DNA of 64,000 bases from positions 1 to 64,000 of the forward strand of contig NZ_WGNY01000007.1 of NCBI RefSeq assembly GCF_016124325.1, in the 5' to 3' direction. The stretch is from Phenylobacterium sp. (GTDB taxonomy: Bacteria; Pseudomonadota; Alphaproteobacteria; Caulobacterales; Caulobacteraceae). Position numbers and translations under genes: made by a program. Numbering within the stretch: position 1 is the stretch's first letter; each line of letters opens with the position of its first letter. Of the stretch, positions 49,058 to 58,301 are shown in pieces. The notes beneath the pieces are model-generated. The model saw only the letters and a program-made list of their open reading frames with translations. It was not told the origin of the DNA and searched no databases.

Positions 49058-51822
49058 GGCGGCCCCCCGCCGTCGCCGAGGACGATGAAGGGCGCCCAGA
49101 AGCGCGGGTGGAGGTTGGCGCGGGCCGGCGGCGCGGCGAGGTAGGCCCGCTGCGCCTGGGCCAGCGCCTCGGCGGGGCCCGGCGCCCCTGCGCCGGCCAG
49201 CCGCGCGAAGAGGTCCGAGACGATGGTCGCGCCGGCCTCGGAATTCACCGGCCAAAGCGTGCCCAGCACCCCGCGCGCGCCGGCCTGGGCGAAGGCCGAG
49301 CTCAACGCCGGCAGGTCCTGGGCGACGCGGGTGAAGTCGAGGTTCGCCGTGTTGCAGGCCGACAGGGCCACGAAGTCGGCGGGCAGGTCCAGATCGGCGA
49401 TCTCCGAGGCGGTCAGGAGGCCGTCGAAGGCGTCGCCGCCGGAGGGGGTGAGCACCAGGGCCGGCTCGGCCACGCCCTCGACCTCGCCGCGCATGAGGCC
49501 GTGTGTGGCGAAGGAGACGAACCGGGCCCCCGGCGCGAGCGCCTCGCGCACCCGCGCTTCGGTGGCGTCGGGCCCGGTCAGGATCTACGCCGTGCGGAAC
49601 GGCCGGGCCGACGCCGCCAGCTCGGCGGCGGTTTCCGGCAAGGGGCCGAGCCCGGCCTCGCGCAGGGCCTTGGCGCCCTCGCCGTCCAGCACCGGATCGC
49701 CGACGCCGAGGAAGTCGCGGGCCGGCGGGCGGAGCCGGGCCGAGCGGGCGGCCACCAGGGCGGCGGCCGAGCCGGCATAGCTCACCGCGTGGCTCCGCAC
49801 GAACCAGTCGGCAGCCGCCAGGTCGTAGCCTTCGCCCTGGCGCGGCGGCGCGCTTGGCAGCAGGGCCGCCAGCGGCAGGCCGCCGACACTGACCAGCGGC
49901 GAGAGCCAGGTCACACGGTCGCCCGGCTTCAGGCAGGGCTCGAAGGGTCTCAGGAAGACGTCGTAGAGCCGTGCCGCCGAGGCGGCCGGGAACTGGTTGT
50001 CGACCTCGTCGTCCGGCGCGTGGGTCGCCGACAGCGCCGCCTGCAGCAGCCGCACGTCGAGGACCACGCGGCTGGTGTCGGGGCGGGCGGTGGCGAGCGT
50101 CATCCCCTCTCGGCGGACACAGGCGTAGACCACCTCGCTCCCGATAGGCGCATAGGCCAGCGCGGCCTCGTCCGGGCCCAGCACGCCGCGCAGCCTTTGC
50201 AGGGTGACGAGATTGGCGCCCGAGACCGCGAGGCCGGCGTGGACGAGCGCCTGGTCCGACGCCGCCAGCGCCGCGTCGAGCTGGGCGAGTTGGGCCAGGC
50301 CGGCCGTGTCGTAGCCGAACGGGCGGGCCGGATCGGGCGCGGCGGCGCGACGGACCATGCCGCCGATAGCCGCCTGCTCCAGCCGGTCCCGCCGCGCTCG
50401 CAGGCGAAGGCCCTCGTGCGCCAGGCGGCGTGCGTCCGCGTCGCGCGCCGAGGCCAGCAGCGTCATGGCGTCGGCGTCGAAGCCCGGCCCGGCCCGGCTC
50501 GCCAGTTGGACGAGGGCGAAGGTCGTTTCCGGATCGCCCGACTGGCGCGTCGCCGGGATCAGCGACAACCCGATCAGCAGCCGGTCGAAGACTCCCGGGC
50601 GGTACCAGGCGCCGGGCGGGCCGTCCGCCTCCGCCATGGCCAGGACCCGGCCGCCGAGCTGGGCGAGAGCCTGGGCCTTGCCGGACCCTGGCGGCGCGGC
50701 CAGCGCCCGGCCCGCGAGCCTGTAGGCGTCCACGGCGGCCCGCGCGTCCGCATCGGGCTTGAAGCCAAGGGGGCCGCCCAGGGCGGCGGCGGCCACCGCG
50801 TCAGGCCGCCTCGCGCTCGCCGCAGCCAGGCCGCGGACGGTGAGGTAGGCGAGTTCGTCGACGTTCTGGGGCGCCCGGCCGGGGGCCGTGTAGAGCGGCG
50901 CCAGCGGGTGATCGGCCAGGACGCGGACGCCGCAATCCAGGGCGTCGCGGCAGAGCGCCGCCTTCATGTTCAAGGCCCAGCCGGCAAGCCAGGCGCGCAT
51001 GTCGGGATCGAGTTCGAGGGTCTCCAGGCCGGCCAGCACCGCATCGGTCTCGCGCGCCGCGCCCTCGCCGTCGTCGACGGCTGCGAGCAGTTCGGCGGCT
51101 GAGCGATGGAACAGCACCGCCTCCAGCGTCCGGGGCGGCAGGGCGGCGGCGATGAAGGGCTGGCTGGCCGCATACAGCCCATAGGCGCGTTCGTAGGCCC
51201 CGAGCTGAACGAGGCTCGCCATCGCGTCGGCCAGGACGCTGGCGACCTCGTAGGGCGCACGGCTCGGCGCGCCGACCGACCCGGCGATCGCCAGCACCTC
51301 GCTCGCGGCCCGTTCGGCCGCCTCGCGCGAGCCCGCGGCCAGGACGACGTTGGCCCGAAGCGCCCGGCGGCGAAGGTAGAGCAGCCCCTCGGCCGGCGCG
51401 TCCGCGTCCCAGGCCTTGTCGGCCAGGGCCTCGGCGAGGGCGGGCTTCGACCCGATCGCGAGCCGCGCGGCGTTCACGTAGTAGTCGACTTCCAGCGCCT
51501 GGCGCATCCGCTGCGCCGGATCGGCCGACAGCGAGGCGGTGACGGCGTCCACATAGGCCTGGGTCCGTTCGGCCAGGCAGGCGGCGGCCCGCATGCGGCG
51601 GCAGATCTCCAGGAGGGTGGCCAGCGCCTGGGCGCGCGCCGGCGCGTCGTCCCGGGCGGCCTCCGCCAGGGCGGCGAGCTGGTCCCGGGCCTTTAGGCCC
51701 TGTCCGTCCAGGAACAGGCGCCCCGCCGCGGCGATCCGGTCATCGGAAGTTTCCGCCGCCGCCGGCGCAACTCCGCCGAGAAATAGGCTTGCCGCGCATG
51801 CCAGCCCGGCTAGGCTTCGCAC
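49054..51822 (-). pseudogene. exported CHAT-domain protease interrupted by an in-frame TAG
   Basis: Read from GTG 51822 (signal peptide VRSLAGLACAASLFLGGVAPAAA; ATG 51852 is an alternative) the frame runs 745 codons, meets TAG at 49587-49585 and continues in the same frame for 176 residues to 49054. The N-terminal ~500 residues are helical and TPR-like. The CHAT domain begins near ALAYAPIGSEVVYACV. Its catalytic His (RFVSFATHGL) and Cys (VALSACNTANLDF) are both after the TAG, followed by the family GTLWPVNSEAGATIV. The broken upstream product therefore lacks the catalytic pair. No other frameshift or stop is seen, so the change is recent, recoded, or a sequencing error. Divergent from a trypsin-like protease gene. 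Confidence 0.85.
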
Positions 51823-51850
51823 GTGACGTCCGAAGGGGAGGCCTAAGCCC

Positions 51851-53056
51851 ATGAAATGGCTCCAGATCACCATGCTCTCAGCAAGCCTGGCGGCGCCATC
51901 ATATGCGCTGGCCGCGCCGCCGGAAGCCTACCTGGGGCGTCCGGCCGTCCAGGCGCAAGGCGCCCGAAAGCCCGCGGACGACGCCGTGGCGGCCTCGATT
52001 CCCGCAGGATCCGCCGCCCAGCGCTCGGGCGCCGCGGTCAAGCGGTACGGCGAGGCGCTGAACGGCCTGAAGCCCGAGCGCCACGCCGCCACCCGCGGCG
52101 CCGCGGAGACGCGGATCTACGAACAGGCTTCGCCTTCGGTGGTGCTGATCGTGACGCCGGCGGGCCTGGGCTCGGGCGTGGTCGTGGGCGCCGACGGCCG
52201 GATCGTCACCAACCTGCACGTGGCCGGGGACTTCGACACCGTCGGCGTCATCTACAAGCCGGCCGAGGAGGGCGCCTCGATCGAGGACGCCGTGCTTCAC
52301 AAGGCCCGGGTGCTGCGGCGAGACGAGAAGGCGGACCTTGCCCTCGTGCAGGTGGACGACCTGCCGACCACGATCAAGCCGCTGGCGATCGGCAACCTGG
52401 ACGCCGTACGGGTGGGCGCGGACGTCCACGCGATCGGCCACCCGACGGGCGAGGCCTGGAGCTACACGCGCGGCATCGTCAGCCAGGTGCGCCGCGACTA
52501 CGCCTGGACCGCGCGGGGCGACCGCTTCGAGCATGAGGCGACGGTCATCCAGACCCAGACCCCGATCAATCCCGGCAATTCGGGCGGGCCGCTGTTGAAC
52601 GACAAGCTGGAGGTCGTGGGCATCAACAGCTTCAAGGCCGGTGGCGAGGGGCTGAACTTCGCGGTGTCGGCGGACGACGTGAAGGCGCTCCTGGCGCGAA
52701 CGGAGGATCGGGCGGCCACCAAGCGCTCGAACGCCCCCGACGGCGTCTGCAAGGCGGCCGAGATCGACAGCCGGCCCTCCAAGGATCCCACCGGGGTGGA
52801 GTATCTGATCGACGCCGACTGCGACGACGAGGGCGACTATTCGGTGTTGATCCCCAAGAGCAGGCGCGATCCGATCCTGACCATGCTCGACACCGACGGG
52901 GATCGCGAAATCGACACCATCCTGGTCGACAAGAACCACGACGGGGAGCCGGAAACCGGACTCTACGACACGGACGGCGACGGCAAGGTCGACCTCGTGG
53001 GGGCGTTCCGCAAGGGCGAGGACGAGCCCTACAAGTGGGAGAAGATCAAGGACTGA
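51851..53056 (+). CDS. exported trypsin-like (S1C/HtrA-type) serine protease with Asp-rich C-terminus
   Basis: A 401-aa protein. A signal peptide (MKWLQITMLSASLAAPSYALA) is preceded by GGGGAGG. The protease domain shows the catalytic triad: His in IVTNLHVAGDF, Asp in KADLALVQVDDL and Ser in PGNSGGPLLNDKLEVVGINS. There is no PDZ domain. After residue ~300 the sequence becomes DTDGDREIDTILVDKNHDGEPETGLYDTDGDGKVDLV, Asp-rich repeats like calcium-binding EF/dockerin loops. Divergent from, and abutting, the CHAT protease gene; both are exported, so a periplasmic proteolytic partnership is possible. Confidence 0.93.
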   Translation: MKWLQITMLSASLAAPSYALAAPPEAYLGRPAVQAQGARKPADDAVAASIPAGSAAQRSGAAVKRYGEALNGLKPERHAATRGAAETRIYEQASPSVVLIVTPAGLGSGVVVGADGRIVTNLHVAGDFDTVGVIYKPAEEGASIEDAVLHKARVLRRDEKADLALVQVDDLPTTIKPLAIGNLDAVRVGADVHAIGHPTGEAWSYTRGIVSQVRRDYAWTARGDRFEHEATVIQTQTPINPGNSGGPLLNDKLEVVGINSFKAGGEGLNFAVSADDVKALLARTEDRAATKRSNAPDGVCKAAEIDSRPSKDPTGVEYLIDADCDDEGDYSVLIPKSRRDPILTMLDTDGDREIDTILVDKNHDGEPETGLYDTDGDGKVDLVGAFRKGEDEPYKWEKIKD

Positions 53057-53058
53057 GC

Positions 53059-53622
53059 ATGCGGGTGACGGTCAGCGGGACGTCGGGGTCGGGCAAGACC
53101 ACCTTCGCCGGAACGCTGGCGAAGGCCATCGGCGCGCGCCATATCGACCTCGACGCCATCAACTGGCAGGCCGACTGGCGCGACCTGAACACCCACGACC
53201 GGGAGGAATTCCGCCGCCGGGTGGCCGAGGCCGCCGCCGGCGACGCCTGGGTGGCCTGCGGCAACTACTCGACGGTGCGCTCGATCATCGTGGCGCGCGC
53301 CACGCACGCGGTCTGGCTCGACTATCCGAAATGGGTGGTGATGAGCCGCGTCCTGCGCCGCTCGTTCCATCGCTCATGGACCAGCGAGGAGCTGTGGCCC
53401 GGCACCGGCAACACCGAGACCTTCGCGCGGTGGTTCGACAAGGAGCATCCCGTCCGCTGGGCCTGGGACACCTACGACAACCGCCGGCGGCGGATCGACG
53501 CCGAGATCGCCGATCCGGCGCTGGCCCATCTTGAGGCGCACCGCCTGCGCCATCCCCGCGAGGCGGCCCCGTTGATCGCGGCGCTGACGGCCGCAGCCCA
53601 GGCCGAACGCGTCTCCGCCTGA
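53059..53622 (+). CDS. P-loop NTPase, adenylate-kinase-like
   Basis: A 187-aa protein starting two bases after the protease stop. Walker A is VSGTSGSGKTTFAGTLAKAIG at the N-terminus, followed by HIDLDAINW as in topology-modulation/shikimate-kinase-like P-loop proteins, a Walker B-like VWLDYPKWVV and Arg-rich lid RVLRRSFHRSW. It resembles stand-alone adenylate-kinase-related proteins often annotated FlaR. Substrate unknown; co-transcribed with the protease gene by spacing. Confidence 0.85.
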   Translation: MRVTVSGTSGSGKTTFAGTLAKAIGARHIDLDAINWQADWRDLNTHDREEFRRRVAEAAAGDAWVACGNYSTVRSIIVARATHAVWLDYPKWVVMSRVLRRSFHRSWTSEELWPGTGNTETFARWFDKEHPVRWAWDTYDNRRRRIDAEIADPALAHLEAHRLRHPREAAPLIAALTAAAQAERVSA

Positions 53623-53651
53623 AATCCGTCAGGCCTTTAAATCGAAAGACG

Positions 53652-53703
53652 CGAGCACGCTGATCCCGGATGGCTTGATTCAAGCCAGCCGAGACGTGCT
53701 CTA
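53652..53703. repeat. single-hairpin relative of the bipartite repeat
   Basis: GAGCACG (53653-53659) pairs with CGTGCTC (53695-53701) and TGGCTTG with CAAGCCA around ATT (53671-53687). The centre GATTC is a GANTC site. The right end GTGCTCTAG supplies the TAG stop codon of the convergent DUF35 gene. Confidence 0.75.
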
Positions 53704-54117
53704 GGCGGGCGCGAACACCGGCACGGGTGCGCCGCCTTCGGTGGGCTGGAACTTCACCTTCACCCGCATGCCGATCGACAGCCCGTCGGGCGCCACGTCG
53801 ACGAAGTTGGTCAGCATGGCCGGCCCCTCGTCGAGGGTGACGTAACCGATGGCGTAGGGGCCGCTCGGTGAGCGCCACATCACCGAGTAGGTGTAGATCA
53901 CGCCTCCGCCAGCGCTCTCCTCCCAGACGGTGCGGTCGGAATGGCAGAACGGGCAGATGGTGCGCGGGTACCAGTGGGCCTCGCCGCAGGCCTGGCAGCG
54001 CTTGATGAGGAACCTTCCCTCGGCGGCGGCGTCGAAGAACGGCTTGCTCTCCAGCGTCACGGCCGGCGCCGGGAGGGGCCGGCTCATCAGGGCGGGGCGT
54101 TCGGTGGTGTCGGACAT
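53701..54117 (-). CDS. DUF35 zinc-ribbon/OB-fold protein
   Basis: A 138-aa acyl-CoA-associated protein. The rubredoxin-like zinc ribbon is IKRCQACGEAHWYPRTICPFCHSDR (four Cys), followed by an OB fold (YTYSVMWRSPSGPYAIGYVTLDEG). Such proteins act as obligate partners of thiolase-like enzymes. Here it starts four bases after the thiolase-like gene, consistent with a two-subunit complex. Its stop codon is part of a palindromic repeat. Confidence 0.92.
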   Translation of the reverse strand: MSDTTERPALMSRPLPAPAVTLESKPFFDAAAEGRFLIKRCQACGEAHWYPRTICPFCHSDRTVWEESAGGGVIYTYSVMWRSPSGPYAIGYVTLDEGPAMLTNFVDVAPDGLSIGMRVKVKFQPTEGGAPVPVFAPA

Positions 54118-54121
54118 GGCC

Positions 54122-55315
54122 TTACGCCTCCCGTTCCATGATGACGGTCGCCGATCCGTGGCGGACGCCCAGCGAGCCGCCCGTGCCGTGGGCGATGACG
54201 AGGTCGCAGTTCGGGACCTGCACCTTGGGATGCGCCTCGCCGCGGGCCTGGCGGACCGCCTCGATGATCTTGGTGATGCCGCCGCGGTTGGTGGGGTGGT
54301 TGTTGCAGAGCCCGCCGCCGTCGGTGTTGAACGGCAGCTTGCCGACGCCCGAGATCAGGTTGCCGTCGGCGACGAACTTGCCGCCCTCGCCCTTCCGGCA
54401 GAAGCCCAGATCCTCGATCTGCATCAGGACCGTGATGGTGAAGCTGTCGTAGATCGAGGCGTACTTGATGTCGGCGGGCGTCACGCCGGCCTCCTCGAAC
54501 GCCTTGGGTCCCGACCAGACGGCGCCGGAATAGGTGAGATCGAGGCCCCGGCCGCCTTGCTGCACCTTGGGCGCCTCGCCGGCGCCCAGCACCCGCACCA
54601 GCGGCCGCTTCAGCGACCTGGCGATCTCGGGCGTCGTGACGACCACGGCGCCGCCGCCGTCGGTGACGACGCAGCAGTCCAGCAGGTGCAGCGGATCGGC
54701 GATCATCCGCGAGTTCACCACCTCCTCCACCGTCACGACGTTCTTGAGGAACGCGTGCTCGTTCCACTGGGCGTGGTGGCTGGCCGCCACCTTGATCCAG
54801 GCCAGCTGCTCCGAGGTGGTGCCGTACTCGTACATGTGGCGCATGGCGCACATGCCGTAGGTGTTGTGGGTCGAGCCGCCGTAGACGCTCTCGAAGCCCT
54901 GCTCGGGCGCGCCGTCCGAAAGGCCGCCTCCGCCACCCCCGCCGCGTCCGGGCCCGGGACGCCCGCCACCGTTGCGCGGACGGCCGGCGAGGGTGATCAG
55001 CGCCACCTGGCACTTGCCCTCGGCGATCGCCTGGGCGGCGTGGTTCAGATGGACGATGTAGGAGGATCCGCCGGTCTCGGTGGTGTCCATGTGGCGGATG
55101 TTCTTCAGGCCCATGTAGTCGATCATCGACATGGCCCCGAAGCCCGGCGCGTCGCCGGCGCAGAAGTAGGCGTCCACGTCGTCGAACGAGAGCCCCGCGT
55201 CGTCCAGCGCGCCCCTGGCGCACTCGGCGTGGAGTTGGGCGGTCGTCTTGTCGGGCGCGTCGCGCGTCGGATGCTCGAACACGCCGGCCACATAGGCCTT
55301 GCCTTTGATGCTCAT
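54122..55315 (-). CDS. thiolase-like protein without the usual nucleophile Cys
   Basis: A 397-aa thiolase-fold protein, start MSIKGKAYVAGVFEHPTRDA. At the N-terminal active site the expected Cys is replaced: TTETGGSSYIVHLNHAAQAIAEG. At the C-terminus it has NNHPTNRGGI and VIAHGTGGSLGVRHGS, where thiolases carry a Cys. Such thiolase relatives with a DUF35 partner include Ltp2-type retro-aldolases of steroid side-chain degradation, so C-C lyase activity is possible. A Gly-rich loop (GRPRNGGGRPGPGRGGGGGGG) lies near residue 115, in frame. Coupled to the DUF35 gene. Confidence 0.88.
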   Translation of the reverse strand: MSIKGKAYVAGVFEHPTRDAPDKTTAQLHAECARGALDDAGLSFDDVDAYFCAGDAPGFGAMSMIDYMGLKNIRHMDTTETGGSSYIVHLNHAAQAIAEGKCQVALITLAGRPRNGGGRPGPGRGGGGGGGLSDGAPEQGFESVYGGSTHNTYGMCAMRHMYEYGTTSEQLAWIKVAASHHAQWNEHAFLKNVVTVEEVVNSRMIADPLHLLDCCVVTDGGGAVVVTTPEIARSLKRPLVRVLGAGEAPKVQQGGRGLDLTYSGAVWSGPKAFEEAGVTPADIKYASIYDSFTITVLMQIEDLGFCRKGEGGKFVADGNLISGVGKLPFNTDGGGLCNNHPTNRGGITKIIEAVRQARGEAHPKVQVPNCDLVIAHGTGGSLGVRHGSATVIMEREA

Positions 55316-55397
55316 CGTCCTCCCCAAACCAGGGCGCCAAGAATGGCGTGGGCTTAGCCGCTGGCGCCGCCCCCTTCAATCGTCCGCAGGGTCACCC

Positions 55398-56873
55398 TCA
55401 GGCCGTCTGGGCCGTCTGGGCGATACGGGCGTCGCGCAGCGCCGTGCGGCGCACCTTGCCGGCGTCGTCGCGCACCGGCTCGTCGACGAACTCGTAGGAT
55501 CGGGGGCGCTTGTAGGTCACCAGCCGGTCGGCCAGATGCGCCTGCAGCGCCTCGGCGCTCACCTCGCCCTTGGCGTTGATGATGGCGTGGATGCGCGAAC
55601 CCATGTCCTCGTCGGGCAGGCCGATCACGGCGCACGACTCCACCGCCGGGTGCTCCTGCAGCGCCGATTCGATCTCGGCCGGATACACGTTGGAGCCGCC
55701 CACCAGGATCATGTCGGTGCGCCGGTCGGCCAGGTAGAGATAGCCGCCCGCGTCGAACCAGCCGATGTCGCCCAGGCTCTCCCAACCGTCGGGCAGCGTC
55801 CTGGCCTTGGCGCCGACGTACCGGTACGTTTCAGGCGCGCCAGGCGTGCGGCGCATGTAGATTTCGCCCACCTCGCCGGCGGGCAGCTCCTGGCCGTCGT
55901 CGCCGCAGACCTTCATCTCGCCGATCGCCACCTGGCCCACCGAGCCGCGATGCGCCAGCCACTCGGTTCCGGTGATGATCGTCACCGCCTGGGCCTCGGT
56001 GCCGGCGTAGAGCTCCATCACCTCGCCCGGCGCGATCCAGTGGATGAAGGCTTCCTTCAGCCAGGCGGGGCAGGGCGCCGCCATGTGCCAGAGCGTCTGG
56101 ACGCTGGAGAGGTCGTAGCGGCTCTTCACGTCGCCCGGCAGGTGCCAGATGCGGTTCATCATGGTGGGCACGAGATAGACCCAGCTGGCCCTGCGCCGTT
56201 CGATCTCGGCCAGCGTCCCCTCCGGGTCGAACCGGGGCGTCAGCACCACGTGGCAGCCCATGGCCGTGCCGGTCATCATCATGCCGAAGGGGGCGTTGTG
56301 GTAGAGCGGCGCCGGGATCAGCATCGTCTCGCCGGCGCAGATGCGGAAGCCGCCCACCTCGGGCGTCTCGCGCGGCGTCACGCCGGGCTGGCCCGCGAGG
56401 ATCAGCTTTGGCCGGCCGGTCGATCCGCCGCTGGTGGGCGCCTTGGAGATCGGGGGAATCGCGTCGGGCAGGTCGCTTTCGTCGTCGGACAGCGCCGCGA
56501 TCTCGGACACGCCCATCACGGGACGGTCCACCTCGTGCTCGAAGTCGGCGATCACCAGCGGCGACCCGGCCAGTTCGATGATCGCCTGCAGCTCTCCCCG
56601 GGGCAGGCGGAACGACACCGGCTGCGGCGTCGCCCCCAGCTTCCAGATCGCGTGGCAGGCCTCGACGAAGCCCACGCCGTTCTGCAGGCCCACGGTCACC
56701 AGATCGCCGGCCTTCACGCCCCGCGCGGCCAACCCGCGGGCCAGGCGGTTGGTGCGCCGGTGCAGCTCCGCATAAGTGAGGGTTTCGCCGCCGCAGCTCA
56801 CTGCCGGACGCTGGCCCTGCGTCGCCGCGTTCTGGGCCAGCTTGGCGCCGAAGGACATCATCTCGTCGGTCAT
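55398..56873 (-). CDS. acyl-CoA synthetase (AMP-binding)
   Basis: A 491-aa ANL-superfamily enzyme, start MTDEMMSFGAKLAQNAATQG. The P-loop APTSGGSTGRPKLILAG, motif YAGTEAQAVTII, GDIGWFDAGGYLYLADRRTDMILVGGSNVYPAEIESAL and a short C-terminal domain ending KVRRTALRDARI are clear. The final catalytic Lys appears as GKVRRTAL. It activates a carboxylic acid for the thiolase-like/DUF35 unit downstream. The 5' end faces a divergent hotdog thioesterase. Confidence 0.93.
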   Translation of the reverse strand: MTDEMMSFGAKLAQNAATQGQRPAVSCGGETLTYAELHRRTNRLARGLAARGVKAGDLVTVGLQNGVGFVEACHAIWKLGATPQPVSFRLPRGELQAIIELAGSPLVIADFEHEVDRPVMGVSEIAALSDDESDLPDAIPPISKAPTSGGSTGRPKLILAGQPGVTPRETPEVGGFRICAGETMLIPAPLYHNAPFGMMMTGTAMGCHVVLTPRFDPEGTLAEIERRRASWVYLVPTMMNRIWHLPGDVKSRYDLSSVQTLWHMAAPCPAWLKEAFIHWIAPGEVMELYAGTEAQAVTIITGTEWLAHRGSVGQVAIGEMKVCGDDGQELPAGEVGEIYMRRTPGAPETYRYVGAKARTLPDGWESLGDIGWFDAGGYLYLADRRTDMILVGGSNVYPAEIESALQEHPAVESCAVIGLPDEDMGSRIHAIINAKGEVSAEALQAHLADRLVTYKRPRSYEFVDEPVRDDAGKVRRTALRDARIAQTAQTA

Positions 56874-57032
56874 CGACCTGGGCCTCCCACAGCCTGGGGC
56901 CCGAAGCCCATCACGCCTTTTCGTCACCTTCGGGCCTCGGGGCGGGCCGCGCAAGGTTTCGAAAGTGCGGTGTGGCCCTTGGCTTCCCCGACGTCCGGCT
57001 CCCACCTGACCTGCAACGATGGAGACACGACG

Positions 57033-57455
57033 ATGCTCGAAGGCAACCAGGCGGCCGTATTCGCCGAGCGCCAGAAGGGGACCCTGCCCGGCGAACTGGG
57101 GATCGAATGGGAGGTGGTCGCCAACGGCCGCGCCAGCGGCCGCTTCACCGTCGCCCGCCGGCACATGGCCCCGAACGGCTTCATGCACGCCGCCTCGGTC
57201 GTGGCGCTGGTCGATTCAGCCTGCGGCTACGCCTGCGTGGCCTCGCTGCCCGACGGCGCGAGCGGCTTCACGACGATCGAGATCAAGACCAACTACCTGG
57301 GCACGGCCAAGGAGGGGGAGGTGGTCCGCTGCGAGGCGCGCCTCGTCCATGGCGGCCGCATGACCCAGGTCTGGGACGCCGAGGCCATCAACGAGACCAC
57401 GGGCAAGACGATCGCGCTGTTCCGTTGCACCCAGATGGTGCTCTGGCCGCGCTGA
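57033..57455 (+). CDS. PaaI-type hotdog-fold thioesterase
   Basis: A 140-aa protein, start MLEGNQAAVFAERQKGTLPG with GGAGA upstream. The hotdog helix GFMHAASVVALVDSACGYACVASL and TTIEIKTNYLGTAKEGEVVRCEARLVHGGRM match the PaaI/phenylacetyl-CoA thioesterase group, which releases CoA from dead-end acyl-CoAs. Divergent from the acyl-CoA synthetase, so likely part of the same catabolic locus. Confidence 0.92.
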   Translation: MLEGNQAAVFAERQKGTLPGELGIEWEVVANGRASGRFTVARRHMAPNGFMHAASVVALVDSACGYACVASLPDGASGFTTIEIKTNYLGTAKEGEVVRCEARLVHGGRMTQVWDAEAINETTGKTIALFRCTQMVLWPR

Positions 57456-57543
57456 ACCGCCGCCCTTGCGCAAGCGGGAGCGGATGAGTAGTAGTCGCCG
57501 CTCGCTCAGCCGGCGGCCTTCACGGGCCGCCGCGCAGCCCGTC

Positions 57544-57633
57544 GGAGAGGTGGCTGAGTGGTTGAAAGCACCGCACTCGAAATGCGGCATACTCGCAAGG
57601 GTATCGAGGGTTCGAATCCCTCCCTCTCCGCCA
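57544..57633 (+). tRNA. tRNA-Ser (CGA)
   Basis: Acceptor stem GGAGAGG pairs with CCTCTCC, discriminator G, and CCA is encoded. D-arm GGCTGAGTGGTTGAAAGCACC; anticodon stem CCGCA/TGCGG with loop CTCGAAA, giving anticodon CGA (codon UCG). The long variable arm ATACTCGCAAGGGTAT is typical of class II tRNA-Ser. T-loop TTCGAATC. Confidence 0.97.
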
Positions 57634-57658
57634 CAACGCCTCACGGCGCCGGATCGGC

Positions 57659-58135
57659 CTAGTCGCCCTGCGTCCCGTCGTTGGCCGCCTTGCGGCCACG
57701 CGCGGGCGGATGCGGCAGTTCGAGCTGCTCGAGCGCGGAAATGAGATCCGTGAAGATCGGCAGGGTGCTCTTGAGCTGACCGAGGTTGTTCCGCGAGATC
57801 GTTTCCAGGATCTCCGCGCCCGCATCCGTCAGGCTCAGCAGCACGCGGCGGCGATCGAGGGGCGACGGCGCCCGGCTCAACAGGCCCCGTTCGATCAGGC
57901 GGTCGACCAGCCCGAGCGCGCTGTGGTTCTTGATCATGAGGCAGTCGGCCAGCTCGCCCACGCTCATCGCCATCGGGCCCGGATGCGCGCGCACGGCGAG
58001 CAGCGCCTGGTGTTGCTGGGGTGTGAGCTTCAGCGCCCGCGCGCCGGCCTCGCTGAACGCATGGAAGCGCCGCAGCGCGTTTCGGAAGGCGCCGAGCGCC
58101 TGGTAGTCGAGGGTAGTGAGCTTCCGCCGCGACAT
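57659..58135 (-). CDS. MarR-family transcriptional regulator
   Basis: A 158-aa winged-helix protein, start MSRRKLTTLDYQALGAFRNAL; the ORF-track extension is less credible. The HTH is MSVGELADCLMIKNHSALGLVDRLIERGLL with the wing APSPLDRRRVLLSLTDAG. N-terminal helices LTPQQHQALLAV form the dimer region. The adjacent genes are the tRNA and a membrane-anchored unknown, so its target is not evident. Confidence 0.9.
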   Translation of the reverse strand: MSRRKLTTLDYQALGAFRNALRRFHAFSEAGARALKLTPQQHQALLAVRAHPGPMAMSVGELADCLMIKNHSALGLVDRLIERGLLSRAPSPLDRRRVLLSLTDAGAEILETISRNNLGQLKSTLPIFTDLISALEQLELPHPPARGRKAANDGTQGD

Positions 58136-58301
58136 GCCACGCGGCGAAGAGACACGGGTTGGCGCGTTCACGGGACTTCTGTTTCCGCCATTCGATCCGG
58201 GGCCAGGCGAAATTGCCTCGCGACCAGAGGTAGACCAAAAAGCGCGCCCGTCCGCCACCTGATCAAAAGATAGTACCGGGCGTCCGGCGGCGGCCCCCGC
58301 C

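Noticed and set aside
54950-54980. Frameshift in the poly-Gly stretch of the thiolase-like gene
   Set aside because: Both flanks continue in the same frame with good family similarity, so it is an in-frame low-complexity loop.
57456-57660. Integrated element using the tRNA-Ser as attachment site
   Set aside because: No integrase gene and no repeat of the tRNA 3' end is seen in the window.
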